Assembly: GCF_030127125.1 (NCBI RefSeq)
Contig: NZ_CP126156.1
Location: 930,001-994,000, forward strand
DNA: 64,000 nucleotides
Direction of reading: 5' to 3'
Origin: Halobaculum litoreum
GTDB lineage: Archaea > Halobacteriota > Halobacteria > Halobacteriales > Haloferacaceae
A program made the position numbers and the translations under genes. The notes under the pieces were generated by a model that saw only the letters and a list, made by a program, of their open reading frames with translations, had not been told where the DNA came from and did no database searches. This document shows, piece by piece, positions 8,619-17,364 of this stretch; within the stretch, counting starts at the first letter, position 1, and each line of letters starts with the position of its first letter.

Positions 8619-8676
8619 CACCCCTCCCGGCCCCGGACGTGCCCGGGACCCGTCGGTCCCGCGGCCCGCGTCCGGG

Positions 8677-11600
8677 CTACCGCTCCAACGCGGCCGCGAC
8701 CTTCTCGACGGGGTGGGGCGGCTGCCCGCTCGCCTCCTCGCGGTCGCCGAGTTGCGAGCGACACGACGCGCCCGGCGCGGTGATCGCCTCGGCCCGGCTC
8801 TCGTCGTGCGTCTCGAACAGCATCGAGCCGATCGCCTTCGACAGGTCGTAGTGTTCGGCCTCGTAGCCGAAGCTCCCGGCCATCCCGCAGCAGGTCGTGT
8901 CGAGCGGGTCGACGTCGTAGCCGGCGCGTCGGAGCACGCCCACCGCGTGGTGGTCGGTGTTCACGGCCTTCTGGTTGCAGTGGCCGTGGTACGCGAGCGG
9001 CTCGCCCGTCTCCGGGTCCTCGCGGAACGCCATCGCCTCGTCCAGCCGGTGGGTGTCGACGTACTCCAGCACGCCGTAGCTGGCGGCCGACACCGCCTCG
9101 ACCGCGTCGCCGTCGAGCAGGTCGCGGTACTCGTCCTGGAACATCACCGCGTCGGAGGGCTCGACGAACACGACGGCGTACCCCTCCTCGACGAACGGCG
9201 CGAGCGTCTCGACGTTCGCGGCGGCGCGGTCGCGGGCCTTCTCCACGAACCCCGTCGAGAACGCCGCCCGTCCGGAGGCCGCGAGGTCGTCGGGGACGCG
9301 CACGTGGACGTTCGCGGCCTCCAACACCTCGACGGCGGCCATGCCCGCGTCGGGCATGCTGTAGTCGGTGTACGTGTCCGGGAACAGGACGACGCGGGCG
9401 TCCGCCTCGGCGGCGCTGACCGCGGCGCCGCCGCGGCGCGCGAACCGCTTGCGGAAGGTGTCGCGCGTGAACGTCGGCAGGTCGCGCTCCGCGGCGATGC
9501 CGAGCGTCCGCTCCATCGCCGTCCGCGCGCCGGGGAGCTTCGTCGCCGCGTTGGCGACGGGCGCGAGCGCGCTCCCGACCCGACTGGCGACGTCGACGTC
9601 GGCGAACAGCCGTTCGCGGAGGCCGGCCCCCTCGCGCTCGTGGTGCTCGTGTTTCACCTCCGCCTTCAGCTTCGCGAGGTCGACGCCCGTCGGGCAGTCG
9701 GACATACACCCCTTACAGCCGACACAGAGGCCGAGCACCTCCTCTTGGAACCGCTCGGAGTGGAGCTCCTCCTCGGGGAGCTCCCCCGAGATGGCCGCCC
9801 GGAGCATGTTCGCCCGCCCGCGGGTCGCCTGGATCTCCTCGCCCGAGGCGCGGTACGTCGGGCACATCACGTCGCCCTCCGTCTCCCGGCAGGTGCCGCA
9901 GCCGTTGCACAGCTCCACGAGGTGCGAGAAGCCGCCCTCGTCGTCGAAGTCGAGCGCCGTCTGCGGCTCGATGGAGTGGTACTCGGCGCCGTAACGGAGG
10001 TTCTCGCGCATGTCCGTGTCGGCGGCCGACTCGGGGTAGCCCCGGTCGGCGGCGGTGTCGCCGTCGACGTACACCACCTTCCCGGGGTTCATCCGCCAGT
10101 CGGGGTCGAACGCGCTCTTGAGGTCCTGGAACGCCCCCCACAGCTGTGGCCCGTACATCTTGGGGTTGAACTCCGTGCGCGCGAGGCCGTCGCCGTGCTC
10201 GCCGGAGAAGGCGCCGAAGTGGTCGAGCACGAGGTCCGTCACGTCGTCGGTGATCGAGTGCATCGTCTCGATCCCCTCGCCGTCCTTCAGGTTCAGGATC
10301 GGGCGGATGTGGAGCGTCCCCGACCCCGCGTGCGCGAAGTACGCCGCCGAGGTGCCGTGCGCCTCCAGCACGTCCTCGAACTCCTGGACGTACGCCGCGA
10401 GCTCCTCGGGCGGGACGGTCGCGTCCTCGATGAACGGGTACGGCTTCGGGTCGCCCTCCAGACTCATCAGGAGCGGGATGGCGGCCTTCCGGAGCTTCCA
10501 GAGCTTCCCCTGTGCCTCGTCGGAGTACGCCTCCAGCACGTCGAAGGCGGCGCCCGCGTCGACGAACTCCGCGGTCGTGTCGGCGACGGCGGCCTCGAAG
10601 TCGTCCACCAACTCGGAGTCCCACTCCAGCATGAGCGCGGCGGCCGTCCCGTCGGGGATCGGCTCCTCGTACTGGGCGTACTCGGTCGACTCGCGGGCGA
10701 GGCGGAACACCTCGTCGTCCATCAACTCCACCGCGCTCACCGGGTACTCCAGCGCGACCGGAACCGCCTCCATCGCGTCGACGAGGTCGTCGAAGCAGTA
10801 CAGCGCGAGCGCGGTCTCCGCGGGCTTGGAGACGAGCGAGACGGTCGCCTCGACGACGGTGCCGAGCGTCCCCTCGGCGCCGACGAACAGTTTGCTGAGG
10901 TTGATCGCCTCCTCGCCGTCGTCGGTCTCGTAGATCACCTTGTGGAGGTTGTACCCCGACACCGACCGCTTGAGGTTCGGGTACTTCTCGGCGATCTCGT
11001 CGGCGTTGTCCCGGACCAGCCCCTCCACCGTCCGGTACAGCTCGGCTTCGACCCCGCCGCCGTCGATGATCGCCTCGTGTTCGTCGGAGCCGAGCACCAC
11101 CTCGCGCGTGTGGATCCGGGTGCCGTCGGCGAGCACGACCTCCAACTCCTCGGTGTAGGCGTCGGTGATCCCGTAGCGAACCGAGTGGGCGCCCGTCGAG
11201 TTGTTGCCGATGCCGCCGACGACGGTCGCCCGGCCCGAGGAGGCGGGGTCGGGCGCGAACTTCAGGCCGTCCTCGGCGAGGCGGGCGTCGAGGTGGTCCT
11301 GCACGACGCCCGGCTGGACGGTCGCCTCCCTCGCGTCGGCGTCGACCGCGACGATGTCGTCCATGTGCCGCGACATGTCGAGGACGACACAGCCGGGACC
11401 GACCGCCTGCCCGGCGAGCGACGACCCCGTCCCGCGGGGCAACACCGGCACGTCGTGGTCGGCGGCCACCTCGTGGGCGGCGACGACGTCGTCGACGTCG
11501 CGCGGGCACACCACCCCCGCCGGCTTCGCCCGGTAGATGGAGCCGTCGGTGGCGTACAACACCTGCGCGTACTCGTCGAACTGGACCTCCCCGTCGACCC

Positions 11601-11715
11601 GTTCCCGGAGGTCCGACGCGAGCGCGGCGTACGCCGCCACGTCCGGCCGGTCGTGCCCCAGCGCGGCGGCGGACGTGTCCCACCGCGGGGACGCGTCCGG
11701 TTCCTGCGTTGCCAT
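8677..11715 (-). CDS. FAD-linked D-lactate/glycolate dehydrogenase with fused Fe-S subunit
   Basis: This 1012-residue protein fuses a GlcD/Dld-type flavoprotein and a GlcF-type iron-sulfur subunit. The FAD-binding block PRGTGSSLAGQAVGPG is near residues 73-88, and the oxidase C-terminal domain ends near residue 560. Two 4Fe-4S motifs follow: CNGCGTCRETEGDVMC near 617 and CVGCKGCMSDCP near 677. The C-terminal third carries CCG-type cysteine motifs (HCNQKA and CCGMAGSFGYE), as in heterodisulfide-reductase-like subunits. It probably oxidises D-lactate or glycolate and passes electrons to the quinone pool at the membrane face. The ATG at 11715 is supported by a TATA-like box at 11737-11747. Confidence 0.9.
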   Translation of the reverse strand: MATQEPDASPRWDTSAAALGHDRPDVAAYAALASDLRERVDGEVQFDEYAQVLYATDGSIYRAKPAGVVCPRDVDDVVAAHEVAADHDVPVLPRGTGSSLAGQAVGPGCVVLDMSRHMDDIVAVDADAREATVQPGVVQDHLDARLAEDGLKFAPDPASSGRATVVGGIGNNSTGAHSVRYGITDAYTEELEVVLADGTRIHTREVVLGSDEHEAIIDGGGVEAELYRTVEGLVRDNADEIAEKYPNLKRSVSGYNLHKVIYETDDGEEAINLSKLFVGAEGTLGTVVEATVSLVSKPAETALALYCFDDLVDAMEAVPVALEYPVSAVELMDDEVFRLARESTEYAQYEEPIPDGTAAALMLEWDSELVDDFEAAVADTTAEFVDAGAAFDVLEAYSDEAQGKLWKLRKAAIPLLMSLEGDPKPYPFIEDATVPPEELAAYVQEFEDVLEAHGTSAAYFAHAGSGTLHIRPILNLKDGEGIETMHSITDDVTDLVLDHFGAFSGEHGDGLARTEFNPKMYGPQLWGAFQDLKSAFDPDWRMNPGKVVYVDGDTAADRGYPESAADTDMRENLRYGAEYHSIEPQTALDFDDEGGFSHLVELCNGCGTCRETEGDVMCPTYRASGEEIQATRGRANMLRAAISGELPEEELHSERFQEEVLGLCVGCKGCMSDCPTGVDLAKLKAEVKHEHHEREGAGLRERLFADVDVASRVGSALAPVANAATKLPGARTAMERTLGIAAERDLPTFTRDTFRKRFARRGGAAVSAAEADARVVLFPDTYTDYSMPDAGMAAVEVLEAANVHVRVPDDLAASGRAAFSTGFVEKARDRAAANVETLAPFVEEGYAVVFVEPSDAVMFQDEYRDLLDGDAVEAVSAASYGVLEYVDTHRLDEAMAFREDPETGEPLAYHGHCNQKAVNTDHHAVGVLRRAGYDVDPLDTTCCGMAGSFGYEAEHYDLSKAIGSMLFETHDESRAEAITAPGASCRSQLGDREEASGQPPHPVEKVAAALER

Positions 11716-11736
11716 GCGGTACCCGAAGGAACAATC

Positions 11737-11747
11737 GTGTAAATAGT
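11737..11747 (-). promoter_or_regulatory. TATA-like box for the D-lactate dehydrogenase gene
   Basis: On the minus strand ACTATTTACAC lies about 22-32 bases before the ATG at 11715. Confidence 0.55.
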
Positions 11748-11761
11748 CTTTGTCGGCTGTT

Positions 11762-11771
11762 GTCACGTGAC
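11762..11771. promoter_or_regulatory. Perfect 10-base palindrome between divergent genes
   Basis: GTCACGTGAC is its own reverse complement. It lies in the 122-base region between the divergent dehydrogenase and VOC genes, about 15 bases upstream of the dehydrogenase TATA box, where an archaeal activator or repressor could bind. No matching regulator gene is seen nearby. Confidence 0.4.
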
Positions 11772-11837
11772 GAGGCTCCCGACGGGCGCCTTGCGGCGAC
11801 GCCAACGGTTAACCCCGCCCGTGTGGGTGTGGAACGC

Positions 11838-12209
11838 ATGGCGTTCATCCACGTCTGTCTCAACGTCGCCGACGCCGACCGCGCGGCCGACTGGTACGCG
11901 GAGCACCTCGGGTTCGAGCGCTCGTGGGAGTTCACGACCGCCGACGGCGACACCCGGAACCTGTACGTCGCCGACGAGAACGGGGTCGAACTCCAGCTGT
12001 CCGACACCGACGGCGACGACGAGTTCGACGAGGGCACCGCCTACGACCACATCGCCGTGAAGGTCGACGACGTCGACGCCGCGTTCGAGCGCATCGACCA
12101 CCACGGCGTCGTGAAGGAGCCGGGCGACCAGCCGGAGGCGGGCGCGCGGACGGCGTTCCTGAAGGACCCGGACGGCCACACCGTCGAGTTGGTGCAGCCG
12201 CTGGGGTAG
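11838..12209 (+). CDS. VOC superfamily (glyoxalase-like) protein
   Basis: This 123-residue protein has the paired beta-alpha-beta-beta-beta units of the VOC fold. HVCLNVADADRAADWYAEHLGF occupies residues 5-26 and is the glyoxalase I N-terminal signature; YDHIAVKVDDVDAAF starts the second unit at about residue 72; the protein ends with FLKDPDGHTVELVQ, which carries the metal-ligand Glu of lactoylglutathione lyases. Histidines and glutamates sit at the expected metal-binding positions, so a glyoxalase or dioxygenase-like activity is possible. A methylglyoxal role would suit the divergent D-lactate dehydrogenase, but this is inference. GGTTAACC at 11808-11815 may be its TATA element. Confidence 0.87.
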   Translation: MAFIHVCLNVADADRAADWYAEHLGFERSWEFTTADGDTRNLYVADENGVELQLSDTDGDDEFDEGTAYDHIAVKVDDVDAAFERIDHHGVVKEPGDQPEAGARTAFLKDPDGHTVELVQPLG

Positions 12210-12267
12210 CGTCGCTGGACGCCGGCGGCGGGCGTCGCTTCCGGGCAAAACTGTGTCTGGAACGAAC

Positions 12268-12276
12268 GTTTATGAT
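12268..12276 (+). promoter_or_regulatory. TATA-like box for malate synthase
   Basis: GTTTATGAT lies 30-38 bases before the ATG at 12306, implying a leader of only a few bases. Confidence 0.6.
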
Positions 12277-12305
12277 AGTTCGCCGGGACCCCTGAATCGG
12301 TAGAC

Positions 12306-13610
12306 ATGAGTGTGCAACGCAATTACGAACGCGAGTTCGTTCGGACGTTCTTCACCTCTCCCACGGCGATCAAGGAGGGCGACGACTCGGCGAAGATGCT
12401 GCGGCGCGCGGCGAGCCTCCGCGGGATGCAGGCGCCCGACGTGTGGATCCCCGACAACGAGGACGCGACCGCGCCGAACATGCGCGCCGAGGGGGCGCGG
12501 AACATCGTCGAGGTCGTCGCCGAGCACGGCGCCGACTTCCCCGGCGAGATCCACCCGCGAATCGAGTGGCACCGGGACCGGCCGACGACCCGACTGAACG
12601 GGTTCGAGTACATGCGCGAGATCGCCGACCCCGAAAACGGCGCCGTCGAGCACATCGACGGCTTCGTGATCCCCGAGGTCGGGGACATCGACGACTGGAA
12701 GAAGGCCGACGAGGCGTTCCAGCTCGTCGAGGCCGAGCACGGACTGGAGGCGGGGAGCCTCTCGATGTCCGTGATCGTCGAGAGCGGCGAGGCCGAGATC
12801 GCTCTCAACCGCATCCGCGACGAGATGGGCAAGCCCTCGAACACCCTCGAACGGATGTTCATGCTCGTCGACGGCGAGGTCGACTACACGAAGGACATGC
12901 GGGCGATGACGCCCACCGGCGAACTGCCCGAGTGGCCCGAACTCCGCCACAACACCTCGAAGGGCGCCAGCGCCGCCGGCCTCGTCGCCGTCGACGGCCC
13001 GTACGACAACATCCGCGACGTGGAGGGGTACAAACAGCGCATGGAGGACAACCGCGCGAAGGGGATGACCGGCATCTGGTCGCTCACGCCCGGCCAGGTC
13101 GAGGTCGCGAACACGGCCCCGCTCCCGCCGGTCACGGGGACGTGGCTGCTCGACGTCGACGGCGAGGAGGTGGAACTGGTCGCCGACGGCGACACGCAGG
13201 TGTACGACGGCGACGACCTCTCGCTCGAGGCCACCGGCGACGGCTACGTCCTCACGGTCGGCGGCGACGAGCACCACCTCGACGAGGACGAGCTCCGCGA
13301 GCAACTGCTCGACATGACGTCGTACGTCCCGAGCATGGACGACATCGTCGACTCGATGGAGGAGTTCGAGGCGGCCAAGGAGTCCGGGATGGGCGCCATC
13401 GCGATGACGCAGGCGGCGACGCTCGTCATCGACGGCGTCGAGGTGTCGCTTGAGAAGGACCGCATGTGGGACGAAGCGACGTATCAGGCCGCCCAGACCC
13501 CCATCACCCTGTTCCAGGACGTGTACGAGCACCGCCCGGACCAGCACGAGGAGCTGGCGGAGCGGTACGGCGCGGACGTGGTCGAGCGGGCGACGCAGGT
13601 CGGGAGCTGA
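12306..13610 (+). CDS. aceB: Malate synthase, haloarchaeal type
   Basis: The enzyme condenses glyoxylate with acetyl-CoA to malate in the glyoxylate (or methylaspartate) cycle. The protein has 434 residues, much shorter than the bacterial A and G isoforms, and matches the haloarchaeal isoform, which is related to HpcH/HpaI and CitE aldolases. Supporting segments are DVWIPDNEDATAPNMR at about residues 45-60 and PGEIHPRIEW at about 79-88. A C-terminal region continues past the aldolase-like barrel. Isocitrate lyase (aceA), a common neighbour in other haloarchaea, is not in this window. The start is fixed by the TATA box and by the family N-terminus. Confidence 0.93.
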   Translation: MSVQRNYEREFVRTFFTSPTAIKEGDDSAKMLRRAASLRGMQAPDVWIPDNEDATAPNMRAEGARNIVEVVAEHGADFPGEIHPRIEWHRDRPTTRLNGFEYMREIADPENGAVEHIDGFVIPEVGDIDDWKKADEAFQLVEAEHGLEAGSLSMSVIVESGEAEIALNRIRDEMGKPSNTLERMFMLVDGEVDYTKDMRAMTPTGELPEWPELRHNTSKGASAAGLVAVDGPYDNIRDVEGYKQRMEDNRAKGMTGIWSLTPGQVEVANTAPLPPVTGTWLLDVDGEEVELVADGDTQVYDGDDLSLEATGDGYVLTVGGDEHHLDEDELREQLLDMTSYVPSMDDIVDSMEEFEAAKESGMGAIAMTQAATLVIDGVEVSLEKDRMWDEATYQAAQTPITLFQDVYEHRPDQHEELAERYGADVVERATQVGS

Positions 13611-13682
13611 GCCCCGCTCGCCACCGCCCCCGCGTCGCCGCGAGGACAACGCTTTTTCACCGACCGCTCCGCACTCGCAGCC

Positions 13683-14400
13683 ATGCGACTCGCACGCGCC
13701 CAGACCGCCGACGGCGTCCGCGAGGGGGGAGTACCGCGACGGCACGCTCGTCACGGACGACGCCGAGTACGAGGTCGACGAGGCCGACCTCCTCGCGCCC
13801 TGCGACCCGGACGCGCTGTTCTGCGTCGGCCGCAACTACGCGGCGACGCTCGACCAGATGGACTACGAGCGGCCCGAGGAGCCGGACTTCTTCATCAAAC
13901 CGCCCCACAGCGTCGTCGGCCACCGGGACCCGATCCCGTACCCCGCGTGGACGGACGAACTCACCTACGCCGGGGAGCTGGTCGCCGTCATCGACGACCC
14001 CTGTTCGGACCTCGACCCCGCGGACGTGCCCGACGCCATCCGTGGCTACACCGTAATGAACGACGTCGACGCGCTCGACCAACAGGGCCGCACCGCGCGC
14101 AAGGCGTTCACCGCCTCCGGGCCGCTCGGCCCGTGGATCGAGACGGACCTCGACCCGACGGGCATCGACATGCACACCAACGTCGGCGGCGAGCGACGAC
14201 AGGAGGCGAACACCGAACTGATGCTGTTCGACCCCTACGAGGTCGTCTCGTACCTCTCTCACCGCTTCGAGTTCCGCGCGGGCGACTGCGTCGCGTTCGG
14301 CTCGCCCGCGAACCCCGGCCTCGTCGAGACCGGCGAGGCGGTCGAGATCACTTACGAGGGCGTCGGCACCCTCGTCAACGACGTCGTCGACGGCCGCTGA
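13683..14400 (+). pseudogene. Fumarylacetoacetate hydrolase family protein (one-base frameshift near the start)
   Basis: The ATG at 13683 opens MRLARAQTADGVREG. Reading then has to change frame at the six-G run 13724-13729 to continue as EYRDGTLV and the full FAH domain. With five Gs the frame would be continuous, so one G is extra. The body shows FCVGRNYAATLDQM, FFIKPPHSVVG and TYAGELVAVI, the metal-binding acidic residues of FAH-type hydrolases and decarboxylases such as acylpyruvase. The reconstructed length is about 239 residues, a normal size. The product probably cleaves or decarboxylates a diketo acid; substrate unknown. The break may be a sequencing error rather than true loss. Confidence 0.82.
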
Positions 14401-14481
14401 TCCACGCCGACGCCCCGGCCGCAATCAGCGGCGATACCTGCGGGCGTCGTTTTATCCCCGGGTCGGGTGTCGGACGCGACG

Positions 14482-15452
14482 ATGACAGCCGGGAAGACGG
14501 GCGACCGCGGGGCGGCCGGAGCGGGAGCCACGGTCGACGGCGGGCCCGAACGACTGCTCGTCGTCAGCGGCGACGACGAGTGGGCACGACGCGTCGCGAC
14601 GGCGTCGCGCGTCCCGGTCCGCCGGCTCCCGCCCGCGGACGCGGTCGCGCCGGAGACGGCCCTCGACGGCTACCCGGCGGCGGTCGTGGTAGACGGCGAG
14701 ACGCCGAGCGAGCCGGTCGTCCCGTTCGCCGCGGTCCGGGACCGCTACCCCGACGCGGCGTGCCTGCTCGCGGGCGGGGGCGGTCGCGTCGACTGCGACG
14801 CCGACGGCGCCGGCGGCGACCGACCGATCGCTCGAGTACGTGCCCGAGCGGGCGCCGAGCGCCGTCGCCGCCGCCGCGGAGTTCGCGGTCGAGCGACGCA
14901 CCCACCGCGGCTACCCCGTCGCGGAGCGCGAGGACGCCCGCGTCGCCGCCGTCGACTCCCTCGACAGGGGGCGGCTCCTCGAAGCGGGGGCGCTCGACGA
15001 CCTCGCGACGGCGGTGACGAACGCCGTCGACGCGGACGCGGCCACGGTCGGACTGTTGGGCGAGTACCGCCTCCACGTCGTCGGCCGCTCGGACGGGGCG
15101 CTGCCGACCGCGGTCGACCGCGCCCGCAGCCTCTCGACGTACACGGTCCTCGAGGACGGGGTCCACGCGGTGCCCGACATCGCGGCCGACCCGCGCTTCG
15201 AGGCCGACAGCCTCGCGCTGGAGTACGGCCTGCGCTCGTACGCCGGGGTCGCCGTCCGCGTCGACGGCGCGGCCGTCGGGACGCTGTCGACGTTCCGCCG
15301 CGAACGCGGCCCGCCGGCCGCCGCCGACCGGGAGACGCTGCGACTCCTCGGCGGGGTCGCCGGCGACCTCCTGGAGGGATCGTCGCCGGCGCCGGCGACG
15401 AGGGGCGGCCGCGCTCGGCCGACTCGCGGACGACGACGGGCCGATTGCCTGA
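14482..15452 (+). pseudogene. Receiver-like/GAF sensor protein (two apparent frameshifts)
   Basis: The ATG at 14482 lies 25-33 bases after the TATA-like sequence GTTTTATCC (14449-14457). The N-terminal part (RLLVVSGDDEWARRV) resembles a degenerate response-regulator domain, as in many haloarchaeal sensor proteins. An extra G in 14776-14780 is needed to join LLAGG to the continuation AVASTATPTAPAATDRSLEYVPERA. A GAF domain follows, with LSTYTVLEDGVHAVPDIAADPRF and AGVAVRVDGAAVGTLSTF. A second extra G at 15402-15405 would give the natural ending LGRLADDDGPIA with a stop at 15450-15452; without it an Arg-rich tail runs to 15532. No kinase or DNA-binding domain is visible. Ligand unknown. Confidence 0.65.
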
Positions 15453-15557
15453 ACCGCCGCCGGACCCCGGCCGCCGCCCCCCAGCCCTCGCGACCCGTGT
15501 CGGCCGGTCGCGCCGACGCTCGGCGTAACTAAGTGGGGCCGGGTCGTCGCTCGGCGC

Positions 15558-16514
15558 ATGCGCGTCGTCGTCACCAGACAGAAGATCCACGGCCACCCGG
15601 CCGCCGAGTTCGTCGACGTCCTCCGCGAGCGCCTCCCCGACCACGACGTCGTCCTCGCGTCGACACCCGCCGAGGAGCGCGAGGCGGTCGCGACCGCCGA
15701 CGCCGTCGCCGGCGAGGGGTTCGCGACCGGGGAACTCCTCGACGGGGCGGCGTCGCTGAAGCTGTTCGCCGGCGTGTACGCCGGCACCGGCCACCTCGAC
15801 CTCGACGCCTTCGAGGCCGCGGGCGTCGCCGTCACCAACGCCTCCGGCGTCCACGCGCCCAACATCTCCGAGTACGTGATCGGGGCGCTCGTGTCGCTCG
15901 CCCGGGACTTCCGGCGGGCGACCCGCCAACAGGACCGGCGCGAGTGGCGCGCCTACCGGACCCGGGAGCTGTACGACTCGACCGTGACGGTCGTCGGCCT
16001 CGGCGCCATCGGCACGGCCGTCGTCGAGCGACTGGCCCCGTTCGGCGTGGAGACGCTCGGCGTCCGCCACTCGCCGGAGAAGGGCGGCCCGGTCGACGAG
16101 GTGTTCGGCTACGACGCGGTCCACGAGGCGCTCGCGCGGACCGACCACCTCGTGCTCGCGTGCCCGCTCACGGACACCACGGAGGGACTCGTCGACCGCG
16201 ACGCCCTGAAGACGCTCCCGCCGCACGCGACGCTGGTCAACATCGCCCGCGGCCCCGTCGTCGACACGGACGCCCTCGTGCACGCGCTGCGGTGGAACCA
16301 CGTCCGCGGGGCGTTCCTCGACGTGACCGACCCGGAGCCGCTCCCGGAGGACCACCCGTTGTGGGGGTTCGACGACGTGCACATCACCCCGCACAACGCC
16401 GGCCACACCCCGCGCTACTTCGAGCGCGTCGCCGACGTCCTCGCGGGGAACGTCCGCCGACTCGCCGCGGCCGACGGCGACGAGCTGCCGGAGCTGGAGA
16501 ACCGCGTCGTCTGA
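15558..16514 (+). CDS. D-isomer-specific 2-hydroxyacid dehydrogenase
   Basis: The 318-residue protein is an NAD(P)-dependent 2-hydroxyacid dehydrogenase. The nucleotide-binding motif VVGLGAIGTAVVERL lies at about residues 146-160. The catalytic set is NIARGPVVDTDAL (Arg at about 231), DVTDPEPLPEDHPLW (Glu at about 260) and HITPHNAGHTPRY (His at about 281). GHL and VYAGTGHLDLDAF match the N-terminal substrate domain. The exact substrate is unresolved; 3-phosphoglycerate dehydrogenase, glyoxylate reductase and 2-ketoacid reductase are all related. The ATG at 15558 fits the family N-terminus. Confidence 0.9.
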   Translation: MRVVVTRQKIHGHPAAEFVDVLRERLPDHDVVLASTPAEEREAVATADAVAGEGFATGELLDGAASLKLFAGVYAGTGHLDLDAFEAAGVAVTNASGVHAPNISEYVIGALVSLARDFRRATRQQDRREWRAYRTRELYDSTVTVVGLGAIGTAVVERLAPFGVETLGVRHSPEKGGPVDEVFGYDAVHEALARTDHLVLACPLTDTTEGLVDRDALKTLPPHATLVNIARGPVVDTDALVHALRWNHVRGAFLDVTDPEPLPEDHPLWGFDDVHITPHNAGHTPRYFERVADVLAGNVRRLAAADGDELPELENRVV

Positions 16515-16558
16515 GCGCGACCGCGGGGCTCCCGTCGTGATGTCGGCGACGGAACACG

Positions 16559-16567
16559 GTTTTTAAC
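16559..16567 (+). promoter_or_regulatory. TATA-like box for the MBF1 gene
   Basis: GTTTTTAAC lies about 23-31 bases before the ATG at 16590. Confidence 0.55.
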
Positions 16568-16589
16568 CCTCCGAGCGCGTAGCTGGGGC

Positions 16590-17126
16590 ATGGCCAAGTA
16601 CTCCACCGGGAGCGGCGGCGGGGGTGGCTCCGGCGACGCGTGCGAGCTGTGCGGCCGCGAGGACACCAAGCTGTCGCGGGCGAACGTCGCCGGCGCGAAG
16701 CTGCTCGTCTGTTCGGACTGTGCGCCGCACGACGACGACGCCGCCCGTCGCGGCTCCGGCCGCGGCGGGAGTGGCGGTGGCGGCGGCGGCAACCGCGACG
16801 CCGCGGAGCCGAGCCGCACGAAGCGCGCCGCCCAGAACGTCGCGAAGGCGATGGACGCCAACACCGGCGACTCCCGCCGCTGGGAGGAGCAGGGCACCGA
16901 CTACGAGAAGGACCGCCTGCCGTACCTCGTGAAGGGGTACGGCGACGTCGTCGCCGACGCGCGACAGGAGGCCGGGCTGACCGCCGAGGACCTCGCCGCG
17001 GAGGTCGGCGTCGACGTGAAGCAGGTCCACGCCGTCGAGGAGGGGCGCGCCGCCCGCGCCGGTGTCGGCGGGTCGACGGTCCGGAGCATCGAACAGGCGC
17101 TCGACGTGACGCTCGTGGACGAGTAA
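16590..17126 (+). CDS. Multiprotein bridging factor 1-like transcription factor
   Basis: Archaeal MBF1 couples a zinc ribbon to a Cro-like helix-turn-helix and is linked to transcription and translation. This 178-residue protein has a treble-clef/zinc-ribbon with CELC at residues 18-21 and CSDC at about 48-51, a Gly-rich linker, and a C-terminal HTH (VVADARQEAGLTAEDLAAEVGVDVKQVHAVEEG, about residues 121-153). The Gly/Ser runs in the linker and at the N-terminus are longer than in non-halophile homologues. It is the archaeal type, with the zinc ribbon that eukaryotic MBF1 lacks. Downstream, two near-identical 40-base repeats separate it from alaX. Confidence 0.9.
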   Translation: MAKYSTGSGGGGGSGDACELCGREDTKLSRANVAGAKLLVCSDCAPHDDDAARRGSGRGGSGGGGGGNRDAAEPSRTKRAAQNVAKAMDANTGDSRRWEEQGTDYEKDRLPYLVKGYGDVVADARQEAGLTAEDLAAEVGVDVKQVHAVEEGRAARAGVGGSTVRSIEQALDVTLVDE

Positions 17127-17132
17127 CGCGAG

Positions 17133-17177
17133 GCCGGCCGACCGGAGGGAGGGCGGCCTCGGAGGACGGCGGCGAGG
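17133..17177 (+). repeat. Direct repeat, copy 1 (about 45 bases)
   Basis: The segment beginning GCCGGCCGACCGGAGGGAGG and ending GGACGGCGGCGAGGTC is repeated 78 bases downstream at 17211-17255 with a few mismatches. It follows the MBF1 stop codon. Confidence 0.7.
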
Positions 17178-17210
17178 TCTCGGGCCGAGCCGCCCACCTA
17201 ACGGACCTTC

Positions 17211-17255
17211 CCGGCCGAACGGAGGGAGGGCGGCCTCGGAGGACGGCGGCGAGAT
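17211..17255 (+). repeat. Direct repeat, copy 2 (about 45 bases)
   Basis: Second copy of the repeat at 17133-17177, beginning CCGGCCGAACGGAGGGAGGG. The spacer between copies is about 33 bases and contains GCCGCCCACCTAACGGACCT. Function is unknown. Confidence 0.7.
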
Positions 17256-17364
17256 CCCGTGCCGAACCGGGAACGGATCGGGCGATCCGGCCCGGCCCGT
17301 CTCCCGCCGCGCGCGACGCCGCCGCGGGCACATCGTTTTTCGGCTCCCGGGGCCACGGGCGGCC

